Assembly (NCBI RefSeq): GCF_013031405.1
Contig: NZ_WPZY01000004.1
Span: 124,001-188,000, forward strand
Reading direction: 5' to 3'
DNA length: 64,000 bases
Source: Ruegeria sp. HKCCD8929
Lineage (GTDB): Bacteria; Pseudomonadota; Alphaproteobacteria; Rhodobacterales; Rhodobacteraceae
Numbering within the stretch: the first letter of the stretch is position 1; each line of letters opens with the position of its first letter. Below the pieces are notes generated by a model. It made no database searches. It saw nothing but the letters and a program-made list of their open reading frames with translations, and was not told the DNA's origin. Positions 1 to 7,745 of this stretch are shown in pieces. The translations under genes were made by a program, and so were the position numbers.

Positions 1-432
1 GGGCGCCGGGCGCGAGGCCGACCATGCCCGGTAAAGCAGGCTCATTAGCCGGTGGGTCAGTATGTCTGCAAACGCCACAAAGGTCGGGTCGCGGTGGTTG
101 CGCAGCCGGTCGCGGGCGAACTCGGTCAGATGCAGCGGCAGCGGACCGTGCGGGCCGAAAAAGCCAAAGAACAGGTTGCTCATCCGCGCCGGGCGATCCT
201 TGGTCGCCGGATCGAACCGGGTGAGCGTGCTGGGCGGAAAGGCCAAGCTGACATCCTGCCCCATGCGCACCTTGTCTTCGCGCGGACGACGCGACTCGCC
301 CAGCCGGGGCGCGTCGGCATAATGCGCCTCGATCACGCGCAAGGCCTGAAAAACGTGGTGTTTTTCAGGGTCAGCCGCCAGCGCGGCAAGCAGGCTCAGA
401 TGATCCGGCCGAGGCCGGCCGCCGGTCTCCAT
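1..432 (-). CDS. tssG: TssG, T6SS baseplate subunit (3' part cut by window edge)
   Basis: TssG (ImpH/VasB) is the baseplate wedge subunit of type VI secretion systems and works with TssF and TssE. I translated the visible 144 codons from an ATG at 432. They contain the family's N-terminal block GPHGPLPLHLTEFAR at about residues 93-107, followed by HR at 127-128 and YRAW at 134-137. The gene overlaps the end of tssF by 37 bp, so the two are probably translationally coupled. The rest of the protein lies to the left of base 1. The order tagJ-tssE-tssF-tssG on one strand supports the call. Confidence 0.88.
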   Translation of the reverse strand, partial: METGGRPRPDHLSLLAALAADPEKHHVFQALRVIEAHYADAPRLGESRRPREDKVRMGQDVSLAFPPSTLTRFDPATKDRPARMSNLFFGFFGPHGPLPLHLTEFARDRLRNHRDPTFVAFADILTHRLMSLLYRAWSASRPAP

Positions 433-2273
433 CTGGCAATTTCCCCCCGTCTTTCCGTTGTCAGCACCGTTTCGGTGAAACTGTTTATCGTTGTGTATTT
501 TCGCATGAACCGCTCAAGCACGGCGCCCATCACATAGACGCTCGTGCCCTCGAAAAAGCTCTCGTCAAAGCCCAGCGTGATCTCAAGGCCCCGCACTGCG
601 GTTGACAGCACCTCGTCGCTCATCCGCCGCACGATGGGTCGGCTGCTGACCGAGATCAGCCCTTCAAGCTGCTTTTCGGTCACCCGGTTGCCCACCGGCG
701 CATAGATACCCAGCAGCTCTCGCAGCGCGCTGGCGCCACCATCGGGGCCGTTGCCCGCGATGGACAGGTAGTTGAGGCTCAGATGGCTGATCAGCTTCCA
801 CGCCGCGTCGCCCTGCGCCAGGTTGGCATGGGGCCGCGTGGGCGAGACCGGCGTGCGCACGGTCTTGACTGGCCCGCTTTCGGGCAGGTGGAACACGTTG
901 TCCGCCCCCGTCGCCAGCAAAAGCGGCAGATCGCGGTTGGAACACAGCGCCTGAACCGCCAACTGGTCCAGCTCTGCCGGATAGGGCGCCTGGGTGCGGT
1001 CGACCAGCGTAAGGTACACTTCGGAGCCCAGATACGAGGTCCGCACTCCGCGCAGCCGCTCTTTCTCATTCCGTTGCCGCATGCGGCGGTGGATGGTGTA
1101 ATAAGCGGGATGATTGTCCCCCGCCGCCGTCAGGTCTGTGGCGCAGTAGAAGGGGCGAAACTGGATATCCCCGCCCTCGTCCCCGCGAATGCCGGTGACG
1201 CTTTCGATCGCAAAAATCTCGAAATCCAGGCCCGCCGTGCGGCTGGGCACGATGTGGTGCTCGGTATCCTTGGGGGTCACATGCACCCGGTCGCAGCGTC
1301 GGTGAAACAGGTTGATCGCGGGTACGGCGTTCAAGGTGAAGGCCGTTGGAGTGACCGCCGGACCGATGTCGCGCATGCCCTCGCGCAGCAGGATATAGAT
1401 GTCCACATCGGTGCCCGCCGCCTTTTTCAGCGCCGGTTGCAGTCCGCTCACCTCCACGAACAGGTAGCGTTCGGGCATGGCGAAGTATTCCTGCAACAGC
1501 CGGTAGCCATCGAATGACTGTCGCGGCGTGGGCAGCAGCGCTTCTTCGCGCTCAAACCCCTTGGGCCGCGCCGCGCCTTCGGTCAGGCGCACGGCCCAAT
1601 CCGCACGGCGGTCGGTCGAGCGGCCCGTCAGCCCCTCGCACTGGGTGCAGATCAGCTCGTGCAGCGACCAAGCCTTGCCGCTTTGCGCATCCATGTGCAG
1701 AATCAGGCTGTCCATCTCAAGCTCGGCCATCGGCTCGTTGTCGGTGCGCCGCAACCGCAGGCGGATACCGGCCCGCGCCTCGGTATCGCGGGCCACACCG
1801 GCAGCGACCAGTTCACCGCGCCCATCGATATACTCGGCTTCCGCTATCTCGACAGGCCACATGGTCACATCGGCGGCGGTGCGGAATTCACACGGCGTCT
1901 GCTCCCCCTCGACCAGACGCGAGCGCAGGGGCGAGCCGCGTGGGATCAGGTAACCCTCTTTCAGCGCCGCGTTGGTCACATCCGGCTCGAACGAGGCCAC
2001 CATCATCGACGGCGTCGGTGCCAGGTAGTGAGGATAGACGATTTCCAGCAGGTTCGAGGTGAAGACTGGGAACTGCATCTCAAGCTCGAGCTGCACGCGA
2101 GAAGCCAGAAAGGCGCTGCCCTCCAGCAGGCGCTCGACATAGGGGTCGAGAACCTCGATCCCCTCCATGCCCAACCGCGAGGCAATCTTGGGATAAGCGC
2201 CAGCGAACTCGGCGCCCATCTCGCGCAGAAAGGCCAGTTCGGTCTCATAATGTTTCAGCAGCCGTGTATCCAT
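396..2273 (-). CDS. tssF: TssF, T6SS baseplate subunit
   Basis: TssF (ImpG/VasA) is the large baseplate wedge protein that, with TssG and TssE, connects the sheath-tube to the membrane complex. The 625-residue length is usual for the family. The N-terminus (LLKHYETELAFLREMGAEFA) and the segment FPVFTSNLLEIVYPHYLAPT near residues 69-88 are typical of TssF. It starts at an ATG at 2273. It is preceded by a 138-bp gap holding three tandem palindromes and is followed by overlapping tssG. Confidence 0.95.
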   Translation of the reverse strand: MDTRLLKHYETELAFLREMGAEFAGAYPKIASRLGMEGIEVLDPYVERLLEGSAFLASRVQLELEMQFPVFTSNLLEIVYPHYLAPTPSMMVASFEPDVTNAALKEGYLIPRGSPLRSRLVEGEQTPCEFRTAADVTMWPVEIAEAEYIDGRGELVAAGVARDTEARAGIRLRLRRTDNEPMAELEMDSLILHMDAQSGKAWSLHELICTQCEGLTGRSTDRRADWAVRLTEGAARPKGFEREEALLPTPRQSFDGYRLLQEYFAMPERYLFVEVSGLQPALKKAAGTDVDIYILLREGMRDIGPAVTPTAFTLNAVPAINLFHRRCDRVHVTPKDTEHHIVPSRTAGLDFEIFAIESVTGIRGDEGGDIQFRPFYCATDLTAAGDNHPAYYTIHRRMRQRNEKERLRGVRTSYLGSEVYLTLVDRTQAPYPAELDQLAVQALCSNRDLPLLLATGADNVFHLPESGPVKTVRTPVSPTRPHANLAQGDAAWKLISHLSLNYLSIAGNGPDGGASALRELLGIYAPVGNRVTEKQLEGLISVSSRPIVRRMSDEVLSTAVRGLEITLGFDESFFEGTSVYVMGAVLERFMRKYTTINSFTETVLTTERRGEIARWRPAAGLGRII

Positions 2274-2316
2274 CGCACGCCTCTACCGTCCGGCGCCATG
2301 ATCCGAGACCGGAACC

Positions 2317-2377
2317 AAGGCGTTTGCAAACGCCTTGAAGCGGTTTGAAAACCGCTTAAGCCGCTTGCAAGCGGCTT
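2317..2377. repeat. three consecutive 20-bp palindromes between tssE and tssF
   Basis: Three inverted repeats lie almost end to end. AAGGCGTTTGCAAACGCCTT at 2317-2336 is perfect. AAGCGGTTTGAAAACCGCTT at 2338-2357 has 9-bp arms and a 2-base mismatch at the centre. AAGCCGCTTGCAAGCGGCTT at 2358-2377 is perfect. All three begin AAG and end CTT and have a related core. They occupy the only sizeable gap in the tagJ-tssE-tssF-tssG transcript. They could be RNA hairpins that tune expression between cistrons, or protein-binding sites; the sequence alone does not decide. Confidence 0.85.
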
Positions 2378-2411
2378 TGCCCGTCCCGTTCACCGGTTTC
2401 GCCATTGAGCC

Positions 2412-2906
2412 TCAACTCCGTTCAATCTCAACCTCGCCGGTGGTCACGTCCACTTTGCTGCGCAGATACAGTTCCAGTGGCATCGGCTGCGCCCACATGA
2501 CTGCGCGAATGTCAAACTCCACATGCATCTCGCCGGCCCGCTCCTCAGACCGCAAATCCACCGATACCGACCCTTCGACCAGCCGCGGTTCGAACGTCTC
2601 GACCGCCGCCGCGATCGAACGCTGGATCTTGCGCGCCTGATCCAGGGTCGAGAACGCGCCTGAGGTCTCGCGCACACCGTAGTTCAGCACCGACAGCGCC
2701 GCATGCGGATAGATTTCGTCGTCGATCAGGTCGGAATGGTCGGTAGTGTTCAGCAGCGTCGACAGATCGCGCTGGATGATCTCGCGCAGCCGTCCGACAT
2801 CGATCACCCGCGCATCGCGCCCCTCTTTCCGCTCGCTCGGCGCGTTGTCTGTCAGCCGGTCCAGAAGCGAGGGTTGCAGCCGTTCCGCGAGTGTCTTCTC
2901 AGCCAT
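2412..2906 (-). CDS. tssE: TssE, gp25-like T6SS baseplate protein
   Basis: TssE is the gp25/lysozyme-like baseplate component that helps start sheath polymerisation. The 164-residue protein has the family features: an N-terminal region ending LLNTT, the block YPHAALSVLNYGV in the middle, and a C-terminal strand region finishing DVTTGEVEIERS. I chose the ATG at 2906 (MAEKTLAERLQ) rather than the in-frame ATG at 2939. The later start gives the usual family N-terminus and an 8-bp overlap with the end of tagJ, which suggests translational coupling. Confidence 0.92.
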   Translation of the reverse strand: MAEKTLAERLQPSLLDRLTDNAPSERKEGRDARVIDVGRLREIIQRDLSTLLNTTDHSDLIDDEIYPHAALSVLNYGVRETSGAFSTLDQARKIQRSIAAAVETFEPRLVEGSVSVDLRSEERAGEMHVEFDIRAVMWAQPMPLELYLRSKVDVTTGEVEIERS

Positions 2907-3738
2907 CTCCAGCCGTTTCCCCGGCCCCTTCGGTCTCATCGGCCTCGGCCGACACGTCCAGCACCAGCTCTCGTATATCCATCAGGGCGATGTCCGACTT
3001 GTCAGTGGCGAGCAAGCGCTGACCGATGCCGGTATAGGTCTCGGCCCCGCCATCGACCCATTCGGTCGCCCGCGCCAGTTTGGCGGCATCGTTGCCCTGC
3101 GCCACGGTGGCCGGATAACGGGTGGGGATCAGCGCCGCCACCTCGCCGCCATTGGCCACGGTCAAAGTTCCGGCGGTCCAGACCGCATCGCGCAGGTCGG
3201 AGGGCTCTTCGATGTCCAGCCGGGCAATCTGAGCGAAGGGTAGCCAGAAATAGCGCCCGTTCACGATCACCTCCAGCACCGGACCCAGCCGCATGTCGGC
3301 GTCGGCGATCCACTCGAACGCCTCGCCATTGACCGTGCCAGAGGTCGCCGGGGCCGCCTCGAACGCCTTGGCGCGCAGATCCGCCGCCTCTTGCGCGTGG
3401 CCACCCGCCAGCAGTTTCTGCGCCTCGATCAGATGCGCCAGCCACTCTTGCGGTTCGCCGAAGATCAACGGCGTCTTGTCGCCCGCGAACACCTTTTCGC
3501 GGTAGACCTCGCAGATGATCGCCTCACGATAGGTCTTGGCCATCATCATGGCCTCTTCGTCCATCTCGGCGCTGAGTTTCAGCTGCGTGATGGCACGGTT
3601 CCAGTCGCCCATCACACAGAGCAGCTGGAACAGGAAAATTCTTAGTTTCGGGTCTGCGGGATTGGCGCGGACCTTGTCCTGCAACGCCGAGAGCGTCGCC
3701 GCCAGATCGCCCGATTTGAGATGTTCTTCCGGCGTCAT
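2899..3738 (-). CDS. tagJ: TagJ/ImpE-family T6SS accessory protein
   Basis: TagJ (ImpE, HsiE) is an accessory protein found with a subset of type VI systems. In Pseudomonas it binds the N-terminus of TssB and is thought to help sheath recycling by ClpV. The 279-residue length fits. The N-terminal part (GDLAATLSALQDKVRANPAD, then LRIFLFQLLCVMGDWNRA) is the TPR-like ImpE signature, and the middle has GRYFWLPFAQIARL. It is the first gene after the terminator that follows hcp, so it may need its own promoter or read-through. The call rests on family resemblance plus the T6SS context. Confidence 0.88.
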   Translation of the reverse strand: MTPEEHLKSGDLAATLSALQDKVRANPADPKLRIFLFQLLCVMGDWNRAITQLKLSAEMDEEAMMMAKTYREAIICEVYREKVFAGDKTPLIFGEPQEWLAHLIEAQKLLAGGHAQEAADLRAKAFEAAPATSGTVNGEAFEWIADADMRLGPVLEVIVNGRYFWLPFAQIARLDIEEPSDLRDAVWTAGTLTVANGGEVAALIPTRYPATVAQGNDAAKLARATEWVDGGAETYTGIGQRLLATDKSDIALMDIRELVLDVSAEADETEGAGETAGDG

Positions 3739-3763
3739 GAAACCCTCGCGCAGTCAGGATGAA

Positions 3764-3782
3764 TGTCCCCGGTACGGGGACA
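3764..3782. repeat. 8-bp-arm inverted repeat upstream of tagJ
   Basis: TGTCCCCGGTACGGGGACA forms an inverted repeat with 8-bp arms and a 3-base loop. It ends 26 bases before the tagJ start codon and lies directly beside the hcp terminator. It could be an operator for the tagJ-tssE-tssF-tssG half of the cluster or a second RNA hairpin. Confidence 0.6.
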
Positions 3783-3814
3783 AAAAAGGCCCGGCGGCAC
3801 CTGCCGCCAGGGCC
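3782..3814 (-). terminator. rho-independent terminator after hcp
   Basis: Read on the minus strand, GGCCC and GGCGGC arms pair around a short loop (plus-strand positions 3788-3814). A run of six T follows at once (3787-3782). It begins 17 bases past the hcp stop codon. It separates the highly expressed tube/sheath genes from the baseplate genes, so it probably sets their relative dosage. Confidence 0.85.
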
Positions 3815-3830
3815 TGCGATGTAGCAGCGA

Positions 3831-4328
3831 TCAGCTGACGTCGCCGGTTTCCAGGTTCCACAGGAACGCGTTGCAGTCGCTCAGCGCGCCGGTGTTGAAA
3901 TCGGCAATACGGTATTTGATCTCGATGCCGCGATAGGCGATGGTCCAGCTTTCCTCAGGAATCTGCTCTTCACCGCCCGACACCGAATAGCTGTCGATGA
4001 TCGCATGGCGCAGGGTCCAGATCAGATAGGGCTCCATGCCCTTCTTCTCATCGTCGCCGGCCCGGCACATGTGGATGATCAGTTCCTTGGTCGGCTTGCC
4101 CGAGGCCACATAGGTCATCAGCTTGGCCGAGGCCTTGCTGAGCTCTGTGGTGCAGGAGATCTTGCCAAAATTGGCGTTGGCATAGCCGCGCTGTGTGGTG
4201 CCCAGGTCGGACATGTCGAGCGTCCGCTCAACGTTCCATTCGATCGACTTGACCGCGATCCAGTCCTTATGCTGCTTTTCCCGTGCTTCACCGGGGATCT
4301 GATCAATCTTGATAAATACGTTTTCCAT
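3831..4328 (-). CDS. hcp: Hcp, T6SS inner-tube protein
   Basis: Hcp (TssD) forms the hexameric rings of the T6SS inner tube and is itself secreted. The 165-residue product starts MENVFIKIDQIPGEA and carries WIAVKSIEWNV, the usual beta-barrel opening of the family. LIHMCRAGDDEKK and the C-terminal segment GIEIKYRIADFN also fit. It lies directly after tssC and is bracketed by two strong hairpins (4373-4400 upstream, 3782-3814 downstream). That arrangement is common for a transcript that must accumulate to high levels. Confidence 0.94.
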   Translation of the reverse strand: MENVFIKIDQIPGEAREKQHKDWIAVKSIEWNVERTLDMSDLGTTQRGYANANFGKISCTTELSKASAKLMTYVASGKPTKELIIHMCRAGDDEKKGMEPYLIWTLRHAIIDSYSVSGGEEQIPEESWTIAYRGIEIKYRIADFNTGALSDCNAFLWNLETGDVS

Positions 4329-4372
4329 TTTCCGTTCCTTCTAGCTTCGGAGACACAATGCTTCGTTAAATG

Positions 4373-4400
4373 TTGCGCAGCCGCCTACCGGGCTGCGCAA
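4373..4400 (-). other. intercistronic hairpin between tssC and hcp
   Basis: TTGCGCAGCC (4373-4382) and GGCTGCGCAA (4391-4400) form a perfect 10-bp stem with an 8-base loop. It lies just past the tssC stop and about 45 bases upstream of the hcp start. No T run follows on the minus strand, so a processing or stabilising hairpin fits better than a full terminator. Confidence 0.7.
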
Positions 4401-4407
4401 ACCCGGT

Positions 4408-5904
4408 TTACGCGCCTTTTTCAGATGGCAGTTTCGATACCAGCCGCAGCGAGACGGAAAGTCCCTCAAGCTGGTAATGCGGGCGCAGGAAGAACTTCGA
4501 GGTATAATAACCCGGGTTACCCTCGACGTCCTCTACCACCACCTCTGCCGAGGCCAGCGGTTTGCGCGCCTTTTCCGCCTCGGCTGAAATGTCGGCATTG
4601 AAGTCGACATACTGATTAATCCAATCCTGCAGCCACATCTGCATGTCTTGGCGGCTCTTGAACGAACCGACTTTGTCCCGGACCATGCATTTCAGGTAAT
4701 GCGCGAACCGGCAGGTGGCGAACAGATACGGTAGACGCGCCGCCAGATTGGCGTTGGCGGTCGCGTCCGGATCGTCATATTCCGCAGGTTTGTGCAGCGA
4801 TTGCGCGCCGATGAAGGTCGCCGAGTCGCTGTTCTTGCGGTGAATCAGAGGCATCATGCCGTTCTTGGCCAGTTCCGCCTCGCGCCGGTCCGAGATTGCG
4901 ATCTCGGTCGGGCATTTCATGTCCACGCCGCCATCGTCGGTCGGGAACGTGTGCGCGGGCAGATTCTGCACCGTGCCGCCGCTTTCCACGCCGCGAATGC
5001 GCGAGCACCAGCCGTATTCCTTGAACGAACGGTTGATGTTCACCGCCATGCCATATGCCGCGTTGACCCAGCCGTATTTGCTGGCGTCCGATCCGTCGGT
5101 GTCCTCCTCAAAGGCGAACTCCTCGACCGGTTCGGTCTTGGCGCCATAGGGCAGACGGCCCAGGAAGCGCGGCATTGCAAGGCCGACATATTTGGAGTCT
5201 TCGCTTTCACGCAACGACCGCCAGGCGGCATATTCCGGCGTCTGGAAGATCTTGGTCAGATCGCGCGGGTTGGCCAGTTCGGCCCAGCTGTCCATCTGGA
5301 ACAGGCTTGGCTTGGCGCCCGTGATCAGCGGCGCATGCGCAGCGGCTGCGATCTTGGACATCTCACCCAGCAGCTCGATATCCTGCGGGCTGTGGTCGAA
5401 ATGGTAATCCGCCACCAGCGTTCCATAGGGCTCGCCGCCAAACTGACCGAATTCCTCTTCGTAGAGCTTTTTGAAGATCGGCGACTGGTCCCAGGCGGTG
5501 CCTTTGAACTTGCGCAGGGTCTTGTGCATGTCCTTTTTGGAACAGTTGAAAACCCGAATCTTGAGCATCTCGTCGGTTTCGGTGTTGTTCACCAGATAGT
5601 GCAGACCACGCCATGCGCTTTCCATCTGCTGGAAGTCGGCGTGATGCAGAATATGGTTGACCTGTTCGGTCAGCTTCTGGTCGATCTCGGCGATAATGCT
5701 CTCGATTGAGCGCAGCGCGTCGTCGGAGATCAGTGCGGTGTTCGCCAGCGCCTGTTCGGCGAGCGTCTTGACCGCACTTTCCACGGCTGTCTTGGCCTGA
5801 TCCGACTTGGGCCGGAACTCTTTCTGCAGCAGCGCCTCGAACTCGGATGAACCAAATGCTTCCGCGCCTTCGGCGGCTTCTACTTGGGCTTCTTCGTCGG
5901 CCAT
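4408..5904 (-). CDS. tssC: TssC, large contractile-sheath subunit
   Basis: TssC (VipB/ImpD) pairs with TssB to build the contractile sheath around the Hcp tube. The 498-residue length is standard. Recognisable blocks include WRGLHYLVNNTETDE, FGEPYGTLVADYHFDH-like sequence (here FGQFGGEPYGTLVADYHF), CPTEIAISDRREAELAKNG and a C-terminal FFLRPHYQLEGLSVSLRLVS. Only three bases separate it from tssB, so the two are co-translated in stoichiometric amounts. Confidence 0.96.
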   Translation of the reverse strand: MADEEAQVEAAEGAEAFGSSEFEALLQKEFRPKSDQAKTAVESAVKTLAEQALANTALISDDALRSIESIIAEIDQKLTEQVNHILHHADFQQMESAWRGLHYLVNNTETDEMLKIRVFNCSKKDMHKTLRKFKGTAWDQSPIFKKLYEEEFGQFGGEPYGTLVADYHFDHSPQDIELLGEMSKIAAAAHAPLITGAKPSLFQMDSWAELANPRDLTKIFQTPEYAAWRSLRESEDSKYVGLAMPRFLGRLPYGAKTEPVEEFAFEEDTDGSDASKYGWVNAAYGMAVNINRSFKEYGWCSRIRGVESGGTVQNLPAHTFPTDDGGVDMKCPTEIAISDRREAELAKNGMMPLIHRKNSDSATFIGAQSLHKPAEYDDPDATANANLAARLPYLFATCRFAHYLKCMVRDKVGSFKSRQDMQMWLQDWINQYVDFNADISAEAEKARKPLASAEVVVEDVEGNPGYYTSKFFLRPHYQLEGLSVSLRLVSKLPSEKGA

Positions 5905-5907
5905 CTT

Positions 5908-6426
5908 TTACTCCTCCTCAGCGGCGTCTTCACCACCCGGTTTGGGCTGTGCCGCCAGTGTCTTCAGCAGCGACGGGTCCTGAATGATCTTCGAGATCAG
6001 GTCCTCGGCGCCGGTTTTACCGTCCATGTATGTCATCAGGTTGGCAAGCTGCGTGCGCGCGTCCAGAAGTTCACGCAGCGGCTCGACCTTGCGGGCGATT
6101 GCAGCGGGGCTGAAATCGTCCATGCTCTCGAACGTGATATCGACCGCCAGATTGCCCTCGCCCGTCAGGGTGTTGGGCACGGTGAACGCGGCGCGCGGCG
6201 CCATCGACTTCATCCGGTCGTCAAAGTTGTCGACATCGATTTCCAGGAACTTGCGGTCGGCAACCGCAGGCTGTTCCACCTCGGATTTGCCGGCCAGATC
6301 GCTCATCACGCCCATCACGAACGGCAACTGAACTTTCTTTTCGGCACCGTAAAGTTCCACGTCGTATTCAATCTGAACCCTCGGAGCCCTGTTCCGGGCA
6401 ATGAATTTCTGTGAACTGTCGGCCAT
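5908..6426 (-). CDS. tssB: TssB, small contractile-sheath subunit
   Basis: TssB (VipA/ImpC) is the small sheath subunit. The 172-residue protein has the family N-terminus, with APRVQIEYDVELYGAEKKVQ near residues 14-33 followed by LPFVMGVMSDLAG. A Lys/Glu-rich middle and a helix resembling the TssC- or ClpV-contacting region are also present. It lies between tssA and tssC on the minus strand. The N-terminus is also where TagJ binds in systems that carry TagJ, as this one does. Confidence 0.95.
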   Translation of the reverse strand: MADSSQKFIARNRAPRVQIEYDVELYGAEKKVQLPFVMGVMSDLAGKSEVEQPAVADRKFLEIDVDNFDDRMKSMAPRAAFTVPNTLTGEGNLAVDITFESMDDFSPAAIARKVEPLRELLDARTQLANLMTYMDGKTGAEDLISKIIQDPSLLKTLAAQPKPGGEDAAEEE

Positions 6427-6493
6427 CTGATGCTCCTTGATTCATTCATCAGTGTTGCTGTCGAACCTGTGCGCTGGGGCTACCCGGCACGGG

Positions 6494-7534
6494 TCAGTAT
6501 TCGTATTCGTCCTTGGCCTGAATGCCACCGATGCGGCGTACCTCGTCCAGACCGTCCTTTGCCATATCCTCGATAATCGTCAGGAAATCGGCATTCACAA
6601 GGCGTTTGGCACGATCCAGCAGGATCGGAACCGGGCTGGAAGGCTCCTGCCTTGCATAATAGTCCATGATGCGGTCCAGCATCATGGTCACGTCCGCAGG
6701 TGAGTTCACCGCTCCGCCACCGGAAGGCGCAGCCGCGGCCATGCCGCCGCCTGCCGGCGCCGCCACAGGGGTCACGTCCCCCAAATCGTCATCTGCCGGC
6801 GCTTCACCCCCGGCATGTTTTGCCAGGACACGCTGGATTTGTTTCAGCGAGTCGCGCAGCGGTTCCAGATCCGGGCCTTCGCCAGGGGTGTGTTCGGAAA
6901 ACACCGCATCAATGGCCGCCACATCGTCCAATGCGGCCTTTACCGCATCCAGATTGGCGGTCAAAACCTCGTCATCGGTGTCCTGAAACGCCGCACCCAA
7001 CGCTTTTGCGTCAGGCACGTCCTCAAGATCGGCAGGCATGTTCGCCCGGCCTTCGGCGACTTCCACGTGGCGCAGGGTAAGCCGTCCGAACATGCGGCTG
7101 TCGGAAAGCGCGGTGCGCCGCAGCGCCCGTACGACCCGGTCGGTCGAGGCCAGCCCCTGCACGGCATTGATCCGCATGGTGGCGTCGCCGTCATCCTCAT
7201 CCAGCTCGGGATGGCAGGTCTCCCAATGCTGTTCCAGCACACCGCGCACATATCCAGTACTTGCGGCAAACTCGGGCAGACCCTTGGAGTGCAGAACCGC
7301 CTCGGCCAGAAACACCGCTGCGCGAAGTTCGTGACTGCGTTCCATCACCGCCAGCGCCTTGTCGCGGACATCGCCCCAGTCCTGCTCCTCGGCAGCGACG
7401 ACCTGATCGCCCATCTGCTTTTCCTCGCCGGGCTGGGCGGCCAGCTCAAGATCGGTGAACGCCGGATCGTACTCCAGGTTCTCGCCACTCGGGGGCGACT
7501 CTTCCCGCGGCTCTAAATAGTCAGATAGGTCCAT
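6494..7534 (-). CDS. tssA: TssA, T6SS assembly protein
   Basis: TssA directs priming and elongation of the T6SS tail. The 346-residue product has an ImpA N-terminal domain: SGENLEYDPAFTDLE near residues 16-30, then WGDVRDKALAVMERSHELR and YVRGVLEQHWETCHPELD. A Gly/Ala-rich linker near residue 265 leads to a C-terminal helix block containing YYARQEPSSPVPILLDRAKRL (given here as motif positions about 288-308). The start at 7534 is preceded on the minus strand by GGGGAG. It is the first gene of the minus-strand T6SS operon and diverges from the gene at 7746. Confidence 0.93.
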   Translation of the reverse strand: MDLSDYLEPREESPPSGENLEYDPAFTDLELAAQPGEEKQMGDQVVAAEEQDWGDVRDKALAVMERSHELRAAVFLAEAVLHSKGLPEFAASTGYVRGVLEQHWETCHPELDEDDGDATMRINAVQGLASTDRVVRALRRTALSDSRMFGRLTLRHVEVAEGRANMPADLEDVPDAKALGAAFQDTDDEVLTANLDAVKAALDDVAAIDAVFSEHTPGEGPDLEPLRDSLKQIQRVLAKHAGGEAPADDDLGDVTPVAAPAGGGMAAAAPSGGGAVNSPADVTMMLDRIMDYYARQEPSSPVPILLDRAKRLVNADFLTIIEDMAKDGLDEVRRIGGIQAKDEYEY

Positions 7535-7745
7535 ATTCTCCCCGACGGAATATCGTTATTTTTAGTCGGCTAACTTGGTCTCAATACCCGTATCTTACCC
7601 CAAGTCCGTCATGATCGGTATGATTTACTTCACACATGTACACAAGCCGATCAGGAACGGTGACCTCCTGCCTTGACGAATAATCAGCCTTATAGTCTGT
7701 TCAAAGTCAAACCCATAATACAGATTTGACACGGGACGGTCCGCA

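Noticed and set aside
2317..2377. A short CRISPR array in the palindrome cluster
   Set aside because: The units differ in sequence, are adjacent with no spacers, and no cas genes are present.
7535..7745. Sigma-70-like promoter with TTGACG in the tssA divergent gap
   Set aside because: A -35-like TTGACG is present near 7674, but no -10 element lies at 16-18 bases, so no promoter is claimed.
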